A DNA stretch of 64,000 bases from Chalara sp. BL73 (Eukaryota; Ascomycota; Leotiomycetes; Helotiales): positions 1-64,000 of the forward strand of contig CAKJVC010000105.1 of assembly GCA_918026815.1 (NCBI GenBank), given 5' to 3'. Shown here one piece after another: positions 12,233 through 23,173 of the stretch. Below the pieces are notes generated by a model that saw nothing but the letters and a program-made list of their open reading frames with translations, did no database searches and was not told the origin of the DNA. A program made the translations under genes and the position numbers. The first letter of the stretch is position 1; each line of letters opens with the position of its first letter.

Positions 12233-13775
12233 ATGTTTCTTCAAAATAAAAAGCTAACCTCGCGAGTTGTTGCCTTCTTACAGGCATGCTTGATATCTCT
12301 AGCTGCCACATTTAGACCTGCTATCAAGTTGGCTATCAAGGAACCATGGCTTACCACAGAAGTACACACCGACGATCACCTTCAAATCACCCTTCGAACC
12401 ATTCCAATACGTCCTATTCAAGATACCTTCTCTCATACGTGTGAATAGTCGCGTGAAGTCCGGCCGGCCGAAATTAGTACGAGATTTCAGCTGGGTAAGG
12501 GGTCCACGGCAGTACCAACGCTGTTGAGCATAATATTTGAGAGGCGTCGATATCGAGTTTAAGAGGTACGTGTGAATGCGTTAGAACTCATGGCTGTTCT
12601 GGCCAAGTCAGTCGCCTGCATCCTCTTGGCTCTGGGCCTCGAGGGAGGATGGATGCCCATGGGGTGACACCGATACCGGTTCCAATAAGCACGGCGATTT
12701 CGCTTCCAAGGACATCTTCTGCCGGTGCTCTGTATGGCCCGTCAATGCGGAGTGCTGGCATCGTCTGGCCAGCTTGCAAGTCCACTTCGTACATGCCTAT
12801 TGAGTCGAGGGCACGGGTGAAGTCGCCGACTTGTCGAACGTGGACGGAAATGTAGGGATCGAAGGGGCAGGATGTGATAGTGAATGGATGCTACAGCTAT
12901 CTAGATACAGAAGGAACGTTCAGGAATAGCCACCGACCTGCCCTACACCTCATTGAATGCTTCTTGAACTGAATCCCCATCAGGGTGGTCCTGCACGGTT
13001 GAATCGAAAACAGTCTACCATATGGATGGCTCGCGATTCTGGCGATCACGGCCTCTCCGGATACACTAACTTGATGGAATACAGCCCACCATCCGGAGGC
13101 TCCCAACGCCAGAGGAGTTGTCGTGATCGAAGGGAGAAAAGGGGTTGACCGTATCAGGGATGAAGCATCCAGTAGCGTGAGTGTAGAGTGCAAGAAGGAA
13201 AGGGATGAAGAGGTGATGCATGTATCAAAAGGCTTCAAAAGATCGCTGGCGAATCATGAGCCCTTGTGTACATAAGAAGCATATGATCTGACAGGTAATG
13301 CCACCGGAATCAGCGTAGTAGATTTTCAGCGCAGTAACCATTCGAATCTGAGTCTTCTCGACATTGAAGAAGCTGTAAATATTAGCGCAACGAGGACAGA
13401 GTTGGAAGGAAGAGACCCTACTTGACATAGTGGCCACAGCCATGTACAGTAGTCCACAACGAGAGCAAATATGCAATCTGTCGATGGAACCACTGCAATT
13501 CGTCGAGCGACAAGAATATTTCGGCATATGGGTAGCAGAATCATTGCTCCATTCACTGACAAAGCCAGGCCAGCACCTCGTGATATCCAGACAGAAAGTG
13601 AGAGTATTGATGCCCGATAGCCTGGGATGGCCCTAAGATATCGGGACTGAACTGGTTCTGTTTCGGAGACTTCGACACACCATCCGTACGTGAAGAGTCC
13701 ATGGAACAGGAAATTGAACAATAACTTTGACCCTCGTCTCTGTACCTTGAGCTCAGTCACGAACCCCATGCTCAT
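12233..13775 (-). pseudogene. Decayed paralogue of noxA, copy 2
   Basis: Same decayed NADPH oxidase as at 2038-3515, but this copy keeps about 65 bp more. It encodes a continuation LIGTGIGVTPWASIL of the NADPH-binding region, which matches the intact noxA at 30420-30480. Copy 2 is therefore closer to the ancestral state here. Frames remain broken in many places. Non-functional. Confidence 0.85.
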
Positions 13776-14800
13776 CTATACCTTAACTTGTCATATGGGG
13801 TGTGAAGGGCTAACCCAGATGGCGGTACTCAAACTTTTGAACTTGTTCTGTGTAGGGCAGATGCGATCGGACACCAGAACTTCAGAGGGCTTAGGCGGCG
13901 ATACTCATGCAGGATCCACGATGCTCTGGATAAAAGTATGCCATCTGGTATTAGAGCGGAAGTTCCCCAAGAGCATAACCCAATAGTCTAACCATTCAAT
14001 AGACAATCGGACGGTTTCGAGGACGGCGCCCTATATATACAACCGGAAGCAATTGGTATTTTCAATTGTGCTTGCCGGTGCCAATATCCACTTAGCTGTT
14101 GTAGATTAGAGGTTAGGACACGAATCATAGCAGAGACTACACTAATAACTAACGAGCCTTGGATAGAATATGCACAGAGTCGTCGAACAGTGAGACTATC
14201 GTACGAGTGTGAAGAATATTATGATATATTGCGAGGTTTTCTCGATTGATGTCTCGAATATCATGTGTCGCTCTCGTGACAAAAGGCTGCGATTCAACTC
14301 CTGTCAGTGTCTTGGCTCGCAGGGACGAGCCTTGACAGCCACACTACCCCACCAATATCTGTATGTGAGACTTGGACCTGTGCTTTGGGTAACACTTCGC
14401 GCCATGAGGGGATAAAAGCAAGGGTATCTCATTGATTGTTTGTTAAACGCCAGGCACTGAGGAGTTAATGCCATCCTATTCTTTGGGGACAGAATGGCTA
14501 GGCACATACCTGTCAAAGAGCTTGTCCTTCCTAAGAGCCACACCAGCACTGCTGCTTATTGGCTGAACTGTATCCCAGGGTTTAGGACAAGTATCAGTGA
14601 GTGAATTTCAAATATGTAAAGAAAGTATATTGTATCCCTTTTCTTATAAGTACTTTTGCTTTAAGAGCAAGCTAGATCGCACAAGATTTCTCAAAGTAAT
14701 TTTGTTGCCCCTGGGCTAAATCAGGCTTCATATTGAACCATCGTTCTGGCCTTGCTGCGCATTTAAAGACTACAAAGGTATATTTTGGTATCACTTACGG
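13776..14800. other. Gene-free stretch upstream of GNAT, copy 2
   Basis: Identical to 3516-4540, including the hairpin. No gene recognised. Confidence 0.45.
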
Positions 14801-15749
14801 ATGTACCGATGGTCTTCGCTGTCTCGTATGTACATAGCACAAGCTGTCCAACACTCTGCTAACCATCGGTCGATTCACAGCATTCTTCTCATTCCTACGC
14901 GCAAACCTGGTCCTTCCACCTTCAACACCGAATTCGAACACTTCAACCCCTCTTGTCAGCCCATCCTCCTCGCAGACGCTCCCACCACTAGCCCCTTCCC
15001 CAGTCGGAACCATAGCAGCCATCAACGCCGGCGGTGGAATCCTCTCTACTAAAATTCTCGACTCTATTCCTCTCCTCACAACAATCACTCTAAGTTCCCT
15101 ACCCGACAAAGTCGCAGCTCTAGAACTAGTCGCTGATTCTATCGCTGAACAACGCCACCTTGCGTCCCGCGCTGTCATCTTTCATCCTATCACTATAGTA
15201 GGATATGCCATACTCTTGGGAATCGTCTGCCAACTTATATATACTGAACGTGAGTATCTCGTCATCGTAGCCACTACATCTGCTGCGGCAACGATGGCGT
15301 GCCTGATTCTTGTTATTACAAACGGATATGTCAATCTTGCAGAAGAGTTCTTACTGAAGTTCTCGAAAGATAAAGGAGAAAATGATATGATAATTGGATC
15401 GCGATACTCCGATGAGATTATTGGTGCATTGATCTTGAGGTTGGAACGGAATGGAAATAGAAAAGACAAGAAGATGAAGAGTGGGAAGACCAGAGGAGAG
15501 GGCATTGTAAGAGCCTGGACTACGAGACCTAGGTACAGGGGAGCCGGCGTTGGGACAGCGGTGTTGGAGGAGGCAGTTAGGGCAACGAGGGAGAAGCTGG
15601 GGAAATCGGCGGAGGTGAGGTTTGCGGCTGAGCATGCGAATGGCAAGATGATTCTGCCGGAGTTGTTTAATGAGGTGTTTCGGAGAAGGGAAGCGACGGC
15701 CGCCAGGACATTAACGAGCGTAGTTGAAAGAATGGAACCTGGAAAATAA
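14801..15749 (+). CDS. GNAT-family acetyltransferase with two membrane helices (intact copy)
   Basis: Exon 1 is 14801-14825, the intron is 14826-14880 (GTATGT..GCTAAC..CACAG) and exon 2 is 14881-15749. The joined frame gives 297 residues with no interruption. Layout: P/S-rich residues 10-45, a conserved amphipathic block GILSTKILDSIPLLTTITL, two hydrophobic segments separated by LIYTEREY, then a C-terminal GNAT fold with R-x-x-G-x-G (RGAGVGTAV) for acetyl-CoA. GNAT enzymes move an acetyl group to an amine. Membrane-anchored fungal members of this type have no assigned substrate that I can name. The ATG was chosen because it gives the only frame that joins exon 2 in phase; an additional upstream exon cannot be excluded. 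Confidence 0.8.
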
Positions 15750-16996
15750 GAGGGAATTATCCGGGTATCTTCAGAGGGCCTCGCTCTTTTGTACCAAGGC
15801 ATTCTGTTGCTCGCGAAATAGTGTACTACATAGTATACATTTTCTAGAACATGTTGCCCCGATGTGAATCTGGCGCGAAATATTGCTAGTTCGGCTTCGT
15901 AAGATCTTGTTGATCTCTGCACTGATCTCGGGTGGGAGTCATTTTGTATTCGGATTGATGGTTGATCCTTGTTGTCACGCAATGGTTTATCTCCAACGCT
16001 CTCCAGGAGCAGTTGTTTTGTTGACGCTATGGATAAGATTCGTTAACATGGAATATGTCGGCACGATTATCGTCGAGACACATGTCCGCCGCGCAAACGA
16101 GAAATGAATGTACTGTACGTCGCGAGCACAGCGCCCGAAGCGACCACCTACTTGCCGCAGTATTCTGTGCTTAGGGGCCAATTGGCTAACAGAACGCCTC
16201 TTCGTTCCAAATCTGCCGGTTTTGTTGTGTACTGGCGTGATAAGTGGCCTGATAGTGTAAGCCACACTGATTAGAGCAATAAAGTTTATCCATCCAATAT
16301 TGAACTTTCACACTTCACTTTCAACACAGCAAAAGTAGTAGATATTTCAGGTTAGCTGCTAGCCAAATTATTAAGACTACTGTACTCGATATTTCACATT
16401 AAGAGTTGTTCGTTTATAGAAACCTGGGAAACAAGCTATCTAATGGGGACACTAGCAGCCTTAGCGCAATGAGGTTTTGCGTCGAAATATGCAGACCTTG
16501 CGCCTTAGTACCATGCAGGTCTGCCGAGATTCGTAGTTGGTTGCAGATACCGCCATAAGGGTCGTGACTGTTGCATTTCTTCACCCAGCCCGCGGAGCAA
16601 ACGCTTTGGTGTCCTCCTCCCTTGAATTTGGTTTCTTTATTCGGCATCCAGTCAATTGTATTCGAGAGCATCTCCACCTTGAGCCTCGTCTATCCACTCC
16701 AGTATAGGGCCATCATATCATTGTAGAGTATTTTCGTATGATACGAGTAAGAACTGGGTATAAGCTCAAGCGCTTTGCAAACAATTCCTATATACCAGCT
16801 TATATCTAGTCCTCTCTCCGCAGTCTTGATATGTCACGACGACGATTCAACCACATCACAACTGCAACACACGGCTGATCACCTTATCTATTCGAGCCTC
16901 ATTCCCTGCAGCTCAAATTATATCTTGCCTAAGCTAAGAATCTACACATTTGTAGGAGTGAAGTTAGTCTTAACTTACTAGAGTCGTCCTCAACTA
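15750..16996. other. Gene-free stretch between GNAT and bHLH, copy 2
   Basis: Duplicate of 5463-6731. No supported gene. Confidence 0.45.
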
Positions 16997-18330
16997 ATGG
17001 CGAAATCTGCCACTCAACAACCCCCCGTCGGCTACTTCTCATTGTTAACACAGAAATATCAGGTTAGTGTCCTTATTCTTCACGTTACTTAACGATTCCA
17101 TCTCTCAAGCATAACATGAGCCATCCAGGCTTGGGAACTGTTGCTTACCTGGCACACTGAATCACCCTACTCATTTTGAGCTATCAAATAGAAAAGCAAC
17201 CCATCCGAGTCCAGTTCTGCTGCTTACGAACGATCATTGACACCACTTGAGTTGTGTGACGAAATCTTCCTCTCACCAGTCTCTCCAAGCCTCGAGTGTC
17301 CATCGTACAAGCGACTAAAGAGACAAGACAAGTCGGGACAGATATTCAACTTCGACTGGATGGACTGGGACGAGCTAGATCCGGCGGATAATCCTCTGTC
17401 GCCAACTAGCGACATCTCTCCTAAGCTGAAGGAAGAACCGCAATCACCTAAGCTGCCAGCGTTATGCCAACGATCATCGGGGAGCATCACTCCGGCCCGC
17501 ATCCAGCAGGATACATCTACCCTATCCCGCAGTCCATCAATCTCAGAAGTGCCATTGTTCCAATCACCATCCGCTCTCTTCTCTCCTCTAATCACAGACC
17601 CGCCTCAGAACCTCTATTTTACACACCCCTCCCGGTCCACACCTTCGGCAACCCTTGCCACAAGACCGTTTACCTGCCTCACTCCACAAGAAGAATCACA
17701 ACTCTGCGCCATCGCCATGCCATCACTCTCCCTCAATACCTCGCAATCAAACGGCCTCTTGCAAACATACTCTCCAACCTCCGCCTCGAGTCCCGAACCA
17801 CCGTCTTGATTTGAGAACTGTAGGAAAAGGAAGTACTCTGTAGAAGACGATGACGATGAGGATGTGTCCGACTCCGGAATGAGGAATGAAAAGCCGGTGA
17901 AGAAGACAACGCATCCCATGAACGAGAAGCGGTATCGCACGAATCTGAATGACAAGATCGCCGTGTTGAGGGATTCAGTTCCGAGCCTGAGGGTCGTGGG
18001 TAGGGGAAGGAATGGCCAAGCAAAGGAAGAGGATCTTCAGGGCTTAAAGCCTGCGGATAAGTTGAACAAAGTATCTTAACTCTTTATGTTCTTGTTTGAG
18101 AATCCTGTGTTAATGAACCATAGGCAACGGTGCTCTCCAAAGCAACAGAGTACATAGTCCACCTCGAGAAACGCAACAATGCTATGCAGAAAGAATACGC
18201 AGTCCTGAAGTCCCGCGTCGAGGCCTTCGAGATCTTGATGCAGAACCGACAGACGCAATCACGGGAGCGAACCAATAATTCAAGGCAGGCGCAGCAGCAA
18301 CCTTACGGTCACGATAGGATCTTGAGTTAA
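16997..18330 (+). pseudogene. SREBP-type bHLH transcription factor, copy 2, one nonsense codon
   Basis: Exons 16997-17062, 17192-18070 and 18124-18330 join in phase to a 384-codon frame whose only defect is TGA at 17807-17809 (PPS-stop-FENCRKRK); copy 1 has AGG there. The bHLH (THPMNEKRYRTNLNDKIAVL, then LNK plus ATVLSKATEYIVHLEKRN across the last intron) carries the SREBP tyrosine. The region before it is S/P-rich, and an acidic DDDDED run precedes the bHLH. No membrane segment is seen. Fungal SREBPs control sterol and hypoxia genes by binding SRE/E-box DNA; the target set here is inferred from family only. If the TGA is a sequencing artefact, this is the better copy. Confidence 0.8.
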
Positions 18331-19199
18331 GTCCATCATTGGACCGAGAGAAGGGGATGTGGAAAATAGAGGGAGGGGAAATTCGTTTCTTGCATGGTAT
18401 TTAGGGTTATGCATCATAGGAGTTAAAAGTCTGACGCCCCCTCTTCGGTTGGGAGTGCGAAGTAGAGCAAGGGAGTCAGATTTGCATCTTGTGATTTGAA
18501 ATTTTGGATATGGCTTTAGGATGGGATGAGATGGAATAGATACTCCCCTACATTTTCATGGTGGAACAGGAAAATTGGGATTACAGGGATGAACAGCCCG
18601 TTTTATATAAGTCGAATGATCAATGTTAAACAGATATGTCAAGTCTCACACAGCACCAGTAATCTAATTGAGCATGTGATCGGCGACTAGTAGGGCTAAA
18701 TGTTCTTGGCACAGGTTCACTGGATCATACAGCAACTGAGCGAACTGAGAGAGCCAAGCGCGAGAGGGATGAAGGGTTCATGGTGTCTTCTACAATTCAG
18801 CTTAGAGATCATGTGTGCCACTTGAAATATAACCTCAACATCACAGGCCATTCGCAGTAGAAATATAGAAATGCGATGAACTAGCTTCAGCCCACAACCT
18901 GTTTTCTCCGAATCGCCCTCTTCGTCATGAATCCACCTCGTCTCCCCGTCCACCTCCGAAGCTCCGTGTAGTTTTCGCTGCACTCAAAGTAAGCAGGGAA
19001 ACCCCCTTCTCTATTTCCTCGGTCAAACCCAAGCGGCTACTTAGCATCATCCCGAAGCCAGAACCGAAGAAAGTATGTCGGCCGTCAATGCTATAAGATA
19101 AGCTGTCGACCTGGTTCACTGCAAAGTCTTGAGCCCTCAGACCAAGAAGTCTCCTGCTATCATCTTCTGCCTCAAACTGTCCATTCATAACCCAGAAAT
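18331..19199. other. Intergenic: bHLH 3' flank and PEPCK promoter, copy 2
   Basis: Duplicate of 8058-8912 with several short insertions. No supported gene. Confidence 0.45.
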
Positions 19200-20677
19200 A
19201 TGGCCACAAATACGGTCAACAAGACCACGCTCCATCCCAGTGGTGTTCGGTAGGTACAACCTCAAGTTGCTATTGCCATCGTCGGCGTGATTTTTCCGGC
19301 CGGTTTACAGATACGTCTTACAGGCCTGTTAGAGAGCACACAGAGCTCGAGGAGGAGCTTCACGAAAAGGCACATATCGACTACGACCATGTAGCTATCG
19401 TACGTACACAAACCTCAATTACTACCACCTCTACTAACCTCCGCCTCTACTAGATTCCAAATCCTAGTGTTGCTGCCCTCTACGAAGATGCTCTTGTCTA
19501 CGAAACTGGCTCGGCCATTACATCTGCTGGTGCCCTCACAGCATACTCTGGAGCGAAGACTGGTCGATCACCCCTAGATAAGCGTATCGTGAGGGAGCCA
19601 AGCTCAGAAAACGAGATATGGTGGGGACCCGTGAACAAGCCAATGACGACTGATGTAAGAGCATATCTTTCAACGCCTACGCAAACATCTAATCTTTCGC
19701 TACCTTCATGTTTCCCTGCTTCAACAGGAGAAGACGAGTGGGCATTGATTTGGCTGCCTCACTCCCGTCCGACTAGCGTCCACGCGCTGTCGGAAGATCT
19801 CCATCTCCACACTTTCCTTGCTTGATCTGCGCGTGCTGGCGCTGACTTTGACCCCCTGCAGATCTGGAGAATTAACCGTGAACGAGCCATTGACTACCTT
19901 AATACAAGAAATCGTATCTATGTTGTCGATGGATTCGCAGGGTGGGACGAGAAGTACCGAATCAGGGTCCGGGTCGTATGCGCTCGGGCCTACCATGCTC
20001 TCTTTATGCGCAATATGCTCATCCGACCTGATCGAAAGGACCTAGAGCACTTTCACCCAGATTATACCATCTACAACGCTGGATCATCCCCAGCCAACAG
20101 ATTTACTGAGGGGATGACCTCGGCAACATCTGTCGCGATAAACTTTGTTGACAAGGAGATGGTTATCCTCGGCACTGAATACGCTGGAGAAATGAAAAAG
20201 GCTGTTTTCACTGTGCTCTTTTATGAGATGCCTGTCAAGCACAACGTCCTAACCCTCCATTCTTCGGCAAATGAGGGCAGAGACGGCGACGTCACGCTCT
20301 TCTTCGGACTTTCTGGTACTGGCAAGACCACGCTCTCAGCTGATCCAAACCGTGCTTTGATCGGCGACGACGAGCATTGCTGGAGTGATCATGGTGTTTT
20401 CAACATCGAGGGTGGGGTAAGTGTCTAGAATAGCCCTCTACGCAAGCCAACACTGATATATTACAGTGTTATGCCAAGTGCAATGGTCTTTCCGGAGAGA
20501 AAGAGCCTGACATCTTCAATGCGGTAAGGTTCGGTTCAGTTCTTGAGAACGTTGTCTTCAGCCCCGAGACCCGTCTTGTTGATTACGACGATGCGACTTT
20601 GACCGAGAACACTCGCTGGTATGATTAGATTTGGTGACGTTCTAGCCTCATTGCTGACTACCCACAGCGCATATCCA

Positions 20678-20686
20678 ATTGAATAT
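20678..20686. repeat. Left 9-bp target-site duplication of the MULE
   Basis: ATTGAATAT lies immediately left of the element and again at 23174-23182 immediately right. Nine base pairs is the usual MULE target duplication, and its perfect state points to a recent insertion. Confidence 0.95.
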
Positions 20687-20820
20687 CGACAATTTACTAA
20701 CCTACCACTCAAAAATCCCGATATTACTGAGATACCACCCAAAAAGTTTTTTATTACCAACCTACCACCCTAGAGTATATAATTACTGAACTACCACCTT
20801 GAAAATTGAAGCTATTCCCA
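20687..20820 (+). repeat. Left terminal inverted repeat of the MULE
   Basis: 134 bp; exact reverse complement of 23040-23173. It contains several ACCTACCAC/ACTACCACC-type sub-motifs that may be transposase binding sites (inference). The truncated copy of this TIR at 10393 differs by one T in a T-run. Confidence 0.95.
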
Positions 20821-20978
20821 ATCGAACTACGTACATAATCACCTGCATATTGTGACTCTGCTTTACATACGCCATCCCACAATGAAATTGAAGCAATTCC
20901 TAATCATTTTGCACTTACTCCCAAAGCTATTTGAACTGTTTCAAACCTGATTTCAGAAGCTATTCGCAGTCCTTCACA

Positions 20979-23048
20979 ATGCAACTCGGCGACCAATTTG
21001 AGTCAATTGACGCTGCCCGTGAGGCAATCAAGACCTACGTTTTAGGCCAAGGCGAATCCTACAAAACAGTCTCGTCGGACAAAAGTCGGTATATTCTTGC
21101 TTGCAAAGATCGTGAATGCAAGTTTCGTATTCGAGCTACTCGGTCTAAGAAAGATATCATTTCAATCACAGTATTAGTTGCTCACTCCTGTACACCAGCC
21201 ACTCATTATAACACGAAGCAATCGTCCTCAGTGCAATTCCTTAAGTCACATCACCGCGCTAGTGTTATTGATAACCGTAACATCACTCCTGCTACTGTAC
21301 GAGCCAATGAACGTCTACAATACAGTAACAAAATCAACTATATGCAAGCCTGGCGTACAATTCAAGCCTTATTGGTTGAGATTGACGGCGACGAAGCGGA
21401 CTGCTTTGCCAAGTTCCCTGCTTACATTGAGCGCTATAAGGCTGCAGACCGGCGCAATTTCGCCCAGATTAAACTCTCTGAAAGAGGCAATTTTGAAGGT
21501 GTATTCTTTTGTCCAGCTGGTTGTATTAAAGCTTGCAGCCAGTTACGTGCCTTCATTGCAGTCGATGGCACGCATACACGGTCCAAGTACCGGATGCAGC
21601 TATTGATAGCTTGTGGTATCGACGCCAATAATAATGGTGTGCCACTGGCTTGGGCTTTAGTGCCTATTGAAGACGAATATTGGTGGACATGGTTCTTTGA
21701 GCAGCTTTATATTGCTCTCCCAACTACTCGGATAGAAGATCAGATATTTATATCAGATCGTGAGAAAGGCATAGCGCCAGCGCTTGAAAGAGTATATCCT
21801 CTTGCCTTTCATGCATACTGCTGCCAGCATATTGCAGACAATGTACAAACGAAGTTTGGTAACGCATGCCGTCCTCTATTTTGGGCATGTGCAAGGGCAA
21901 AGAACAAGATAGCGTTTCAAAATGCTTTAAAGCTTTTATATAAGCAAAACGATAACGCCGACAAATATGTAGATCAAATACCACATAAGTATTGGGCACG
22001 CTATGCCTTTCCATATCCAAGGTACGGCCAAGATACGTCTAACGTTATTGAATCACTCAATGGCACATGGTCTAATATTCGGAACTTGCAACCACTTAAG
22101 CTGGTCGATGAGATCTATACGACAATTATGAAGACTTTCTATGATCGATATCACCGTCAACATTATAGTGCGATCTTACCCAATGTCATATTGAATGCAT
22201 TCAATGATCGATTACAGAGTTCAAAACGATATATGGTCTATCAGTCAGGCAATGGTATATACCAAGTTGAGATTCCAGATACAGGTATCAAACACATTGT
22301 TAATCTTGAGAAAAAGACTTGCGAGTGTATGAACTTTCAGGAGTATAGGTCTCCATGTACGCATGCAATTGCAGCTTGCAGATACGCCTCAATTGACCCC
22401 TTCAAAAAGTTCGCAAAGTACTTCAAGCTTAAGGTATATCGAGAAACCTATTCTTGGTTTATACAGCCTGTTTCTATTCGGGATCTGGAGTCTGATCCAA
22501 ATATATACCCTCCTATTATCAAAAAACAGCGCGGTAGGCCAAAGACTAAGCGGATTAGAAAGGGCGATTATAAGAGAAAGCCAAAGCAATGTAGTACATG
22601 TAAGGAATTTGGCCATGATAAACGCTCTTGTCGAAGACAACCTATTACCAATGGACGGCGGCAAAGAGCTCGGGACCGAGAACTATCCGATACATCATCA
22701 ACCAATAGTACAGATAGCTCAGAGATTAATGGCGAAGTCAGTGACCAGTTTGATATTGAGATGGCATTATACGATCAACGACATTCACAGGCTCTACTTA
22801 CAATTAGCCATATGGAGGATTGCCCATTCAGTGAGTCAATGCCTATCGAAGGTATTCAGGTGGGTGATACTATTGTTGTTGATAGCAATAGTGCTATCTA
22901 TAGCGATAGTGAACTATCTACAGTATCTAGTAGTAGATTCTCGGGCCTAGAAGAGGATTGGTGGAAAGAAAAGGGAGAAGCAAGTGGCGATATTACAGCG
23001 ACGGTAATAAGAACACGGTCTAAAGTCAAGCGGGTGCACTGGGAATAG
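20979..23048 (+). CDS. MULE transposase
   Basis: 689 residues from the first ATG; a TTG-started extension upstream is also open but less likely. Order of domains: an N-terminal MuDR/FAR1-like zinc DNA-binding region with ACKDRECKFRIRATRSKK, and a central DDE domain with AFIAVDGTHTRSKY (first Asp), IFISDREKGIAPAL (second Asp), YCCQHIADNV (the C/H signature of MULEs) and SNVIESLNGTWSNI (Glu). Then come a SWIM zinc finger CECMNFQEYRSPCTHA, a basic RGRPKTKRIRKG stretch, a CCHC knuckle CSTCKEFGHDKRSC and an acidic serine-rich tail. No frame damage is visible. It catalyses cut-and-paste transposition of its own element. Confidence 0.95.
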   Translation: MQLGDQFESIDAAREAIKTYVLGQGESYKTVSSDKSRYILACKDRECKFRIRATRSKKDIISITVLVAHSCTPATHYNTKQSSSVQFLKSHHRASVIDNRNITPATVRANERLQYSNKINYMQAWRTIQALLVEIDGDEADCFAKFPAYIERYKAADRRNFAQIKLSERGNFEGVFFCPAGCIKACSQLRAFIAVDGTHTRSKYRMQLLIACGIDANNNGVPLAWALVPIEDEYWWTWFFEQLYIALPTTRIEDQIFISDREKGIAPALERVYPLAFHAYCCQHIADNVQTKFGNACRPLFWACARAKNKIAFQNALKLLYKQNDNADKYVDQIPHKYWARYAFPYPRYGQDTSNVIESLNGTWSNIRNLQPLKLVDEIYTTIMKTFYDRYHRQHYSAILPNVILNAFNDRLQSSKRYMVYQSGNGIYQVEIPDTGIKHIVNLEKKTCECMNFQEYRSPCTHAIAACRYASIDPFKKFAKYFKLKVYRETYSWFIQPVSIRDLESDPNIYPPIIKKQRGRPKTKRIRKGDYKRKPKQCSTCKEFGHDKRSCRRQPITNGRRQRARDRELSDTSSTNSTDSSEINGEVSDQFDIEMALYDQRHSQALLTISHMEDCPFSESMPIEGIQVGDTIVVDSNSAIYSDSELSTVSSSRFSGLEEDWWKEKGEASGDITATVIRTRSKVKRVHWE

Positions 23049-23173
23049 CTTCAATTTTCAAGGTGGTAGTTCAGTAATTATATACTCTAGGGTGGTAGGT
23101 TGGTAATAAAAAACTTTTTGGGTGGTATCTCAGTAATATCGGGATTTTTGAGTGGTAGGTTAGTAAATTGTCG
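23040..23173 (-). repeat. Right terminal inverted repeat of the MULE
   Basis: 134 bp; exact reverse complement of the left TIR. The transposase stop codon TAG (23046-23048) lies inside it, and the target duplication ATTGAATAT follows at 23174-23182. Confidence 0.95.

Larger units (their letters stand above)
11424..21720. repeat. Tandem segmental duplication, copy 2
   Basis: This is the second, right-hand copy of the 10.2-kb unit. It starts mid-exon in GID4 and runs uninterrupted into the rest of the MULE and the PEPCK 3' exons. Copy 2 is therefore the one still continuous with the ancestral right flank, and copy 1 the one continuous with the ancestral left flank. The last two bases (CC) are shared between both breakpoints. 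Confidence 0.95.
20687..23173 (+). mobile_element. Complete MULE DNA transposon (2487 bp) in the PEPCK gene
   Basis: The element has perfectly matching terminal inverted repeats of 134 bp (20687-20820 and 23040-23173) beginning CGACAATTTACTAACC. It has 9-bp target duplications on both sides and one full-length transposase frame. The right TIR includes the transposase stop codon. Everything needed for an autonomous Mutator-like element appears present. It lies in the same orientation as the interrupted PEPCK gene. Confidence 0.97.
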
